A DNA stretch of 64,000 nucleotides, taken from the NCBI RefSeq assembly GCF_029369745.1, contig NZ_CP120210.1, positions 2,542,001-2,606,000 on the forward strand. Direction: 5' to 3'. Shown one piece after another: positions 58,998 to 64,000 of this stretch. Positions within the stretch are counted from its first letter, which is position 1, and each line of letters opens with the position of its first letter. The DNA comes from Amycolatopsis sp. QT-25 (GTDB taxonomy: Bacteria; Actinomycetota; Actinomycetes; Mycobacteriales; Pseudonocardiaceae). Under the pieces are notes generated by a model that ran no database searches, was not told the origin of the DNA, and was given only the letters and a program-made list of their open reading frames with translations. Made by a program: the position numbers and the translations under genes.

Positions 58998-60074
58998 CTA
59001 TCGGCGCGAGTCCACCGCCTCCGCGAGCGTGTCCAGCAGTTCCGCGGTCGTCTCCCAGCCGAGGCAGGCGTCCGTGATCGACTGCCCGTAGGTCAGCGAC
59101 GAAGCCGAGCCCAGCGTCAGGTCCTGCCGTCCCGCCACCAGGAAGCTCTCCAGCATCAGCCCCGCGATGCCCCGCTCGCCGTCACCGATCCGCCCGGCGA
59201 GTTCGCGGACGACCGACGCCTGGCGCACGTGGTCCTTGGCGCTGTTGCCGTGGCTCGCGTCGATGATCACGCGTTCGGGCAACCCGGCTTTCGCCAGCCG
59301 CGCCAGCGTGTCCGCCACCGTGGCGGGGTCGTGGTTCGGCCCGGCGGAGCTGCCGCGCAGGATCACGTGACAGTCCTCGTTGCCCGCGGTGGTGATCAGC
59401 GCGGCGAGACCATCGGGGTTGATCCCGGCGAAGACGTGGCTCGCGCCGGCCGCGCGGGTGGCGTCGACGGCGACCTGGACGTCGCCCTCGGTCGAGTTCT
59501 TGATCCCCACCGGCATCGACAACGCGCTGCACAGCTGCCGGTGCACCTGGCTCGCCGCGGTCCGCGCGCCGATGGAACCCCAGGTCACGGTGTCGGAGAT
59601 GAACTGCGGGGTGATGGGGTCGAGGAATTCGCAGCCGACCGGCAGTCCGAGCGCCGAAATGGCCAGCAGCAGTTGGCGCGCCCTCCGGAGGCCGTGGTTG
59701 ACCTCGTAGGTGCCGTCGAGGCCGGGGTCGTTGATCAGGCCTTTCCAACCGAGCGTGGTCCGCGGCTTCTCGAAGTAGACGCGCATGACGATGTGCAGAT
59801 CGCGGCGGTGTTCTTCGGCCTTGGCGGCGAGGCGGCGGGCGTAGTCGAGCGCGGCGTCCGTGTCGTGCACCGAGCAGGGCCCGACGACGACGAGGAGCCG
59901 GTCGTCCCGGCCGTCGAGGATGTCGACGGCCGAGGCCCGCCCGGCCAGGACGGTATCGGCGATTTCCGCCGTCATCGGATGTTCGTGCCGCAGCATCGCG
60001 GGCGACAGCAGCGGGTCGATGGCCGCCGTGCGGTGCCCGTCGAGGGCGATCAGGGTGGCAGCGGAGGGAGACAT
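58998..60074 (-). CDS. aroG: 3-deoxy-7-phosphoheptulonate (DAHP) synthase, class I (AroFGH type)
   Basis: This enzyme condenses PEP and erythrose-4-phosphate in the first step of the shikimate pathway. The 358-residue protein is clearly of the E. coli AroG type: VVVGPCSVHDTDAALDYA, MRVYFEKPRTTLGWKGLIND, GCEFLDPITPQFISD, IGARTAASQVHRQL and ITDACLGWETT. In M. tuberculosis the corresponding place (Rv2178c) holds a class II enzyme, so the class differs. The leader carries a Tyr-Phe-Trp-Phe peptide gene and two hairpins, suggesting attenuation by aromatic amino acids. Confidence 0.95.
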   Translation of the reverse strand: MSPSAATLIALDGHRTAAIDPLLSPAMLRHEHPMTAEIADTVLAGRASAVDILDGRDDRLLVVVGPCSVHDTDAALDYARRLAAKAEEHRRDLHIVMRVYFEKPRTTLGWKGLINDPGLDGTYEVNHGLRRARQLLLAISALGLPVGCEFLDPITPQFISDTVTWGSIGARTAASQVHRQLCSALSMPVGIKNSTEGDVQVAVDATRAAGASHVFAGINPDGLAALITTAGNEDCHVILRGSSAGPNHDPATVADTLARLAKAGLPERVIIDASHGNSAKDHVRQASVVRELAGRIGDGERGIAGLMLESFLVAGRQDLTLGSASSLTYGQSITDACLGWETTAELLDTLAEAVDSRR

Positions 60075-60114
60075 CGCGGGTCTGGTTTCCTTTCACAAGG
60101 GATACCGACCCGCG
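60075..60114 (-). promoter_or_regulatory. Hairpin that encloses the aroG ribosome binding site
   Basis: On the minus strand, CGCGGGTC (60114-60107) pairs perfectly with GACCCGCG (60082-60075), which ends directly before the aroG ATG. The loop contains the Shine-Dalgarno GAAAGGAAA. Formation of this stem would hinder ribosome entry. Confidence 0.6.
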
Positions 60115-60122
60115 GGAACTCG

Positions 60123-60147
60123 CCGAGCCGGTGTGATTCCGGCTCGG
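60123..60147 (-). promoter_or_regulatory. Candidate attenuator hairpin in the aroG leader
   Basis: CCGAGCCGG and its complement CCGGCTCGG form a perfect 9-bp stem with a 7-nt loop, 9 nt after the leader peptide stop and before the RBS hairpin. It may be a terminator or an anti-sequestering alternative; there is no U-run. Confidence 0.5.
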
Positions 60148-60156
60148 GGTGGACGC

Positions 60157-60222
60157 TCAGCGCAGGTTCACGCCGCCGTGCCCACCCGGGGCCGGCTTCG
60201 TAAACCAGAAATAGCGCTGCAC
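60157..60222 (-). CDS. Aromatic leader peptide upstream of aroG
   Basis: This short frame encodes a 21-residue peptide starting MQRYFWFTKPAPGG and ending GVNLR, from GTG 60222 to TGA at 60157. Four consecutive aromatic codons, Tyr-Phe-Trp-Phe, at positions 4-7 are the products of the pathway that aroG opens. A TAGCTT -10-like hexamer lies 6 nt before the GTG, so translation may be leaderless. Two hairpins follow before aroG. It is too short to rate by homology, but position and codon content fit a classic attenuation peptide. Confidence 0.65.
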   Translation of the reverse strand: MQRYFWFTKPAPGGHGGVNLR

Positions 60223-60358
60223 GGCGCCAAGCTAGCACATCGCGGACGTGGACCGATTCCCGAGGTGGTCCGCCCTGCACCGATCCAGAGAACTCCCGCT
60301 ACGCTGGCGACGGGACATGTGACTGTCATCTCTACGGAACACAAGACGGAGGCTTCTC

Positions 60359-61384
60359 ATGCGTGTCGGTGTGCTGACCGGCGGTGGCGACTGCCCGGGA
60401 CTCAACGCGGTGATCCGCGCTGTGGTGCGCAAGGGCATCGAGGTGCACGGCTGGGACGTCGTCGGGTTCCGCAACGGCTGGAACGGTCCCCTCACCGGGG
60501 ACAGCCGCCCGCTCGGCCTGAACGACGTCGAGGACGTCCTGACCCGTGGCGGCACGATCCTGCGTTCGTCGCGGACCAACCCGTACAAGGTCGAGGGCGG
60601 GGTCGACAAGATCAAGGCCGTGCTCGCCGAACAGCAGGTCGACGCGCTGATCGCGATCGGCGGCGAAGACACCCTCGGGGTCGCGAAGCGGCTGACGGAC
60701 GACGGTGTCGGCGTCGTCGGGGTGCCCAAGACGATCGACAACGACCTCGGCGCCACCGACTACACGTTCGGCTTCGACACGGCCGTCTCGATCGCCACCG
60801 AGGCCATCGACCGGCTGCACACCACGGCCGAGTCGCACCACCGTGCCCTGGTCGTCGAGGTCATGGGCCGTCACGCCGGCTGGATCGCGCTGCACTCCGG
60901 TCTCGCCGGGGGCGCGAGCGTGATCCTGGTGCCGGAGCGGCACTTCAACGTCGACCAGGTCGTCTCGTGGGTCGAGCGCCGCTTCGAGAAGGAGTACGCG
61001 CCGATCATCGTGGTCGCCGAGGGCGCGCTGCCCGAAGGCGGCGAGGAGAAGCTGCTGACCGGGGAGAAGGACGCCTTCGGGCACGTCCGGCTCGGCGGCA
61101 TCGGCACCTGGCTGGCCGACGAGATCGCCGCCCGCACCGGCAAGGAGTCCCGTGCGGTCGTGCTCGGGCACGTCCAGCGCGGCGGTACCCCGACGGCGTA
61201 CGACCGCGTGCTCGCCACCCGGTTCGGTCTCAACGCCGTCGACGCCGTCGCCGACGGTGATTTCGGCGTGATGGTCGCGCTGCGCGGCACGGACATCGTC
61301 CGCGTCAAGCTTTCGGAGGCCACCGCCGAGCTGAAGACCGTCCCGGTCGAGCGGTACGAAGAGGCCGAGGTCTTCTTCGGCTGA
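60359..61384 (+). CDS. pfp: Pyrophosphate-dependent 6-phosphofructokinase
   Basis: This 341-residue enzyme interconverts fructose-6-phosphate and fructose-1,6-bisphosphate. Two residues mark the phosphoryl donor: Asp104 in IGGEDTLG and Lys124 in VPKTIDNDLG. ATP enzymes have Gly at both, and PPi enzymes have Asp and Lys, so this is a PPi type, as characterised in Amycolatopsis methanolica. Other motifs are LTGGGDCPGLNAVIRAVVRK, MGRHAGWIALHSGLA and LGHVQRGGTPTAYDRVLATR. GGAGG precedes the ATG. It is divergent from aroG. Confidence 0.95.
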   Translation: MRVGVLTGGGDCPGLNAVIRAVVRKGIEVHGWDVVGFRNGWNGPLTGDSRPLGLNDVEDVLTRGGTILRSSRTNPYKVEGGVDKIKAVLAEQQVDALIAIGGEDTLGVAKRLTDDGVGVVGVPKTIDNDLGATDYTFGFDTAVSIATEAIDRLHTTAESHHRALVVEVMGRHAGWIALHSGLAGGASVILVPERHFNVDQVVSWVERRFEKEYAPIIVVAEGALPEGGEEKLLTGEKDAFGHVRLGGIGTWLADEIAARTGKESRAVVLGHVQRGGTPTAYDRVLATRFGLNAVDAVADGDFGVMVALRGTDIVRVKLSEATAELKTVPVERYEEAEVFFG

Positions 61385-61398
61385 GCAGTGTTCCAGGA

Positions 61399-61440
61399 GA
61401 AGGCCCCTTACTTTGTGCTGACCTCGGGTAAGGGGCCTTC
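61399..61440 (+). terminator. Palindromic terminator after pfp, GAAGGCCCC family
   Basis: GAAGGCCCCTTAC (61399-61411) pairs perfectly with 61428-61440 around a 16-nt loop, 14 bp after the stop. Confidence 0.85.
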
Positions 61441-61518
61441 GCTTGCCTTGCGGTGCCGCCAGCGCGGCGAGTTGAATCGGCCACCTGGGGGATTCCGGGT
61501 GAAAGGGCGGCGGTTCTC

Positions 61519-63027
61519 ATGGCGGCAGCGGGATCCAGCAGGCGCGAGTTCCTGAGATGGCTGGCCGCCGGCGGGACCGGGGTGGCGCTCGCCGGGCTGC
61601 TGCCCGGCACGGCCGCCGCGGACGCTGGCGAGATCGTCGTCATCGACCGGGTCACGCTGATCGACGGCACGGGTTCGGCTCCGCGGCGTGACGTCTCGGT
61701 CGTGCTCGTCGGCGACCGGATCGCCTGGGTCGGCGCCTCCGGCCAGATCCCGGAAATGGGTGGGGCGCGGGTGATCGACGGCCGCGGCAAGTACCTCATC
61801 CCGGGTCTCTGGGACATGCACACCCACGGCGCGGAACTCGAAGAGATCGTCCCGCCGCTGCATCTGGCCCACGGTGTCACGGGCGCCCGCGAGATGTGGG
61901 GGTACGCGGAGAACCGCGCGACCAGGGACAAGATCGAATGCGGCGAGCTGCTCGGCCCGCGGTTCGTGCTGGCGAGCGGGATCGTCGACGGGCCGGTCAC
62001 GCTCCTGGGCCCGCCGGTGCTCCGGGTGACGACCGCGGCCGAGGCGCGGGCCGCCGTCCGCGCGGAGCGCGCTGCAGGCGCCGAGTTCGTGAAGATCTAC
62101 TCCTACCTCGGGCCCGACGCCGTGCGAGCGGTCGCGGACGAGGTCCGCCATCAGGGCCTGCGGTTCTCCGGGCACTGGCCGTACAAGCTGTCTCACCTCG
62201 AGGCGAGCGACCTCGGCCAGCACAGCTTCGAGCATTTCTTCGGGGTGTCCGTCCACTGCTCGTCCCGGCGTGACGAGATCCTCGCCAGGCTGAAGACGAC
62301 GCCCTACGACCCCGAGGCGCCGCGCGCCTTCTTCACCTTGGCGCGGCAACTGGAGTTCGATTCGGTCACCACGTACGACCCCGGCGTGGCGCGGGCCTAT
62401 TTCGGCAGACTGCGGTGCAACGGCACCTGGCATTCACCGACGCTGACGATCAACCGGGTCGTCACCCAACCCGCCGAAACCCGCCAACGCGACCCGCGGC
62501 TGAAATACGTGCCCGCGGACCTGCGCGCGAGCTGGGTCAAGGGCATCGAGCTGTTCGCGCCGAAGACGCCGTCGGAGATAGCCCTGCAGGAGCGGTACTA
62601 CCAGGAGACGCTGCGGCTGGTCGGTGTCGCCCACGAAGCGGGCGTCGGGCTCATCGGCGGCACCGACTGCCTCAATCCGTACACCTTCCCCGGTAGCGGA
62701 CTGCACGAGGAGCTCGCCTTCCTGGTCGAGGCCGGACTCTCGCCGGTGCAGGCGTTGAAGACCGTCACCGGCGACGCCGCGAAGTTCCTCGGCAGGGAAA
62801 GCACGTCGGGCACGGTCACGGCGGGGAAGGAGGCGGATCTCGTGCTGCTGGACGCGAACCCGGCCGCCGACATCCGCAACGTCGCGAAGATCGACACCGT
62901 GATCACCCGCGGCCGTGTGCTCGACAGGGCGGCGCGGGAGCGGATGCTCGCGGCCGTCGAGAGCGCCGCGAACCGGCCCGCGACGAACCCCCGGATCCGG
63001 TCCCTCGCCTTCCGGACCTGCTGCTGA
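61519..63027 (+). CDS. Tat-exported amidohydrolase family protein
   Basis: This is a 502-residue metal-dependent hydrolase. The N-terminus has a twin-arginine signal SSRREFLRWLAAGGTGVALA, ending near AAA before DAGE, so it is exported folded. Metal-site motifs are LIPGLWDMHTHGAE, FVKIYSYLG (the Lys that may be carboxylated), FSGHWPY, GQHSFEHF and IGGTDCLNPY. The C-terminus has the usual GKEADLVLLDANPAADIRN. The substrate could be a peptide, lactam or imidazolone and is not predictable. A 27-bp palindrome begins at its stop codon. Confidence 0.9.
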   Translation: MAAAGSSRREFLRWLAAGGTGVALAGLLPGTAAADAGEIVVIDRVTLIDGTGSAPRRDVSVVLVGDRIAWVGASGQIPEMGGARVIDGRGKYLIPGLWDMHTHGAELEEIVPPLHLAHGVTGAREMWGYAENRATRDKIECGELLGPRFVLASGIVDGPVTLLGPPVLRVTTAAEARAAVRAERAAGAEFVKIYSYLGPDAVRAVADEVRHQGLRFSGHWPYKLSHLEASDLGQHSFEHFFGVSVHCSSRRDEILARLKTTPYDPEAPRAFFTLARQLEFDSVTTYDPGVARAYFGRLRCNGTWHSPTLTINRVVTQPAETRQRDPRLKYVPADLRASWVKGIELFAPKTPSEIALQERYYQETLRLVGVAHEAGVGLIGGTDCLNPYTFPGSGLHEELAFLVEAGLSPVQALKTVTGDAAKFLGRESTSGTVTAGKEADLVLLDANPAADIRNVAKIDTVITRGRVLDRAARERMLAAVESAANRPATNPRIRSLAFRTCC

Positions 63028-63087
63028 CCCCGCAATCAGTCACCTACTTGCGACGACCGATCGCAAGTAGGTGACTGATTGCGGGGT
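63027..63087. terminator. 27-bp perfect inverted repeat after the amidohydrolase gene
   Basis: ACCCCGCAATCAGTCACCTA...TTGCGA (63027-63053) and its exact complement (63061-63087) enclose a 7-nt loop, starting at the last base of the stop codon. Parts of this element recur at 41828 and 46037. Confidence 0.85.
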
Positions 63088-63378
63088 TGGACGAGCGCGA
63101 GGATGGCTGAGAGCGACACGGCGCGGGCGGACGGCCGCGACCGATTCGCCCGCCGGCACCTGCTGGTACGGCGCCCCGGCCCCGGTCGCCGCCCGCGCGG
63201 CCCGCCGGAGCTCGGTGAGCGCGTCGTGCTCCAGGATCATCACGCCCGAACGTCCTCGCCGCATCGGGTGCCACCAGGTCGCCGAACCGGCCACCGACCT
63301 CCGCGACCCGGCGACGCACAGCTCGTGCGGGAACCACGACAGTCCGGCGACAAGGTCACCTACGTCAAGAGCGCCGAT
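63088..63378. other. 291-bp stretch between two palindromes, no clear gene
   Basis: The minus strand holds an open frame (63384 to 63040, 114 residues, containing VMILEHDALTELRRAARAAT) that starts inside one palindrome and stops inside the other. I do not recognise it, and there is no good ribosome binding site. It may be a gene remnant or chance. Confidence 0.25.
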
Positions 63379-63433
63379 GTACATGAAGGCCCCCTTCCTT
63401 GCGCCCAGGTACAGGAAGGGGGCCTTCATGTAC
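63379..63433. terminator. 21-bp perfect palindrome, GAAGGCCCCCTTC family
   Basis: GTACATGAAGGCCCCCTTCC (plus T; 63379-63399) is matched exactly by 63413-63433 around a 13-nt loop. It lies 29 bp upstream of the DUF2461 gene and does not follow a recognised gene, unlike most members of this family. Confidence 0.75.
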
Positions 63434-63462
63434 TCGTCGGTGGCGGGGATTAACGTCACCGC

Positions 63463-64000
63463 ATGGGTTTCGAGGGTTTCGGCGAGTACGCCATCGACTT
63501 CTACGACGGTCTCGAGGCGGACAACTCCAAGTCCTATTGGGATGCGAATCTCGCCACCTACAAGGCCGACGTCCGTGCGCCGATGGAGGCGTTGCTCGCG
63601 GAGCTGGTCCCGGAGTTCGGTGACGGTTTCGGGGAGGGAAAGGTGTTCCGCCCGTATCGCGACGTCCGGTTCGCCAAGGACAAGACGCCGTACAAGACCC
63701 ATTGCGGCGCGGTGATCGAGCAGGGCCGCGGCGGCGGCGCGTACTACGTCGAAGTCGGCCCGGCCGGGCTGCGTGTCGGTGGCGGCTGCTTCCACTTCGA
63801 GTCCGATCAGCTCGCCCGCTTCCGCAGGGCCGTCGACACCGAACTGCGCGGTGTCGAACTGGCCAAGCTTCTCGCGAAGCTGGAGAAGGCGGGCTGGGAG
63901 ATCAAGGGGGACAGGCTCAAGTCGAAGCCGCGCGGATTCGCCGAGGACCATCCCCGCATCGACCTGCTGCGGTACCGATCGGTGTACGCCGTCCGCGGCT
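63463..64000 (+). CDS. DUF2461 family protein, 3' end outside window
   Basis: 179 codons are visible from ATG 63463; no stop occurs before the window end. The sequence FYDGLEADNSKSYWDANLAT, VFRPYRDVRFAKDKTPYKTH and GAYYVEVGPAGLRVGGG is typical of the DUF2461/TIGR02453 family, found in bacteria and fungi with no known biochemistry. There is no signal peptide. Confidence 0.9.
   Translation, partial: MGFEGFGEYAIDFYDGLEADNSKSYWDANLATYKADVRAPMEALLAELVPEFGDGFGEGKVFRPYRDVRFAKDKTPYKTHCGAVIEQGRGGGAYYVEVGPAGLRVGGGCFHFESDQLARFRRAVDTELRGVELAKLLAKLEKAGWEIKGDRLKSKPRGFAEDHPRIDLLRYRSVYAVRG

Noticed and set aside
60050..60280. A 76-codon minus-strand frame overlapping the aroG leader
   Set aside because: It is out of frame with both the leader peptide and aroG and has no conserved features; the 21-codon leader frame explains the region better.
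63040..63384. A 114-codon minus-strand gene between two palindromes
   Set aside because: It starts and stops inside the palindromes, lacks a ribosome binding site and matches nothing I recognise; listed only as an unassigned stretch.

Overview
The window is GC-rich DNA with strong third-position GC bias and many GTG/TTG starts. Gene content and order point to an actinomycete of the Pseudonocardiaceae, most likely Amycolatopsis. The main evidence is two blocks that follow the gene order of Mycobacterium tuberculosis, plus a PPi-type phosphofructokinase of the kind characterised in Amycolatopsis methanolica. The genus call is an inference; no search was run.

Layout. 1-1695: the 3' end of a sensor histidine kinase facing a TAXI-type binding lipoprotein. 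1727-17708: a conserved block running miaB, a membrane protein, a DUF349 protein, an extradiol-dioxygenase-like protein, miaA, dapF, (MFS pump + HTH regulator), hflX, a secreted propeller protein, lexA divergent from a LysM protein, then nrdR-nrdJ. 17735-23966: an accessory stretch with a phosphoribosyltransferase remnant, a DoxX-like protein, and an XRE/ImmA-PIN toxin-antitoxin-like pair broken by two frameshifts and bracketed by 31-bp direct repeats. It continues with DUF2293, a CGNR zinc-finger regulator divergent from an SRPBCC protein, and a TetR regulator divergent from azoreductase-SMR pump. 24015-33783: peptidases and cell-surface proteins (S9 oligopeptidase, zinc metallopeptidase, S15 peptidase, M23 peptidase), a CBS protein, a MuiA-like protein and DUF4192. 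33758-36840: ideR-galK-galE on the minus strand. 36977-46044: sulfurtransferase, acuC-patA (protein deacetylase and acetyltransferase), an acyl-CoA ligase pseudogene behind a lipoprotein, an aminotransferase and an FAD monooxygenase. 46101-47482: an IS701-family element inserted into a palindrome. 47520-60222: a second block resembling M. tuberculosis Rv2178c-Rv2187 (fadD15, two SRPBCC proteins, ArsA ATPase, Rv2183c-like, acyltransferase, RNase AS, DAHP synthase) with extra genes interleaved. 60359-64000: PPi-dependent phosphofructokinase, a Tat-exported amidohydrolase and a truncated DUF2461 gene.

The coding genes are mostly housekeeping: tRNA modification, lysine/peptidoglycan precursor synthesis, SOS response, dNTP supply, iron regulation, galactose metabolism, protein acetylation, lipid activation, aromatic amino acid entry and glycolysis. 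The most unusual material lies between genes. Long perfect palindromes sit directly behind many genes and share core words such as GAAGGCCCCCTTC; one has been split by the insertion sequence. The leader of the DAHP synthase gene encodes a 21-residue peptide with a Tyr-Phe-Trp-Phe run, followed by two hairpins. This looks like an aromatic amino acid attenuator.
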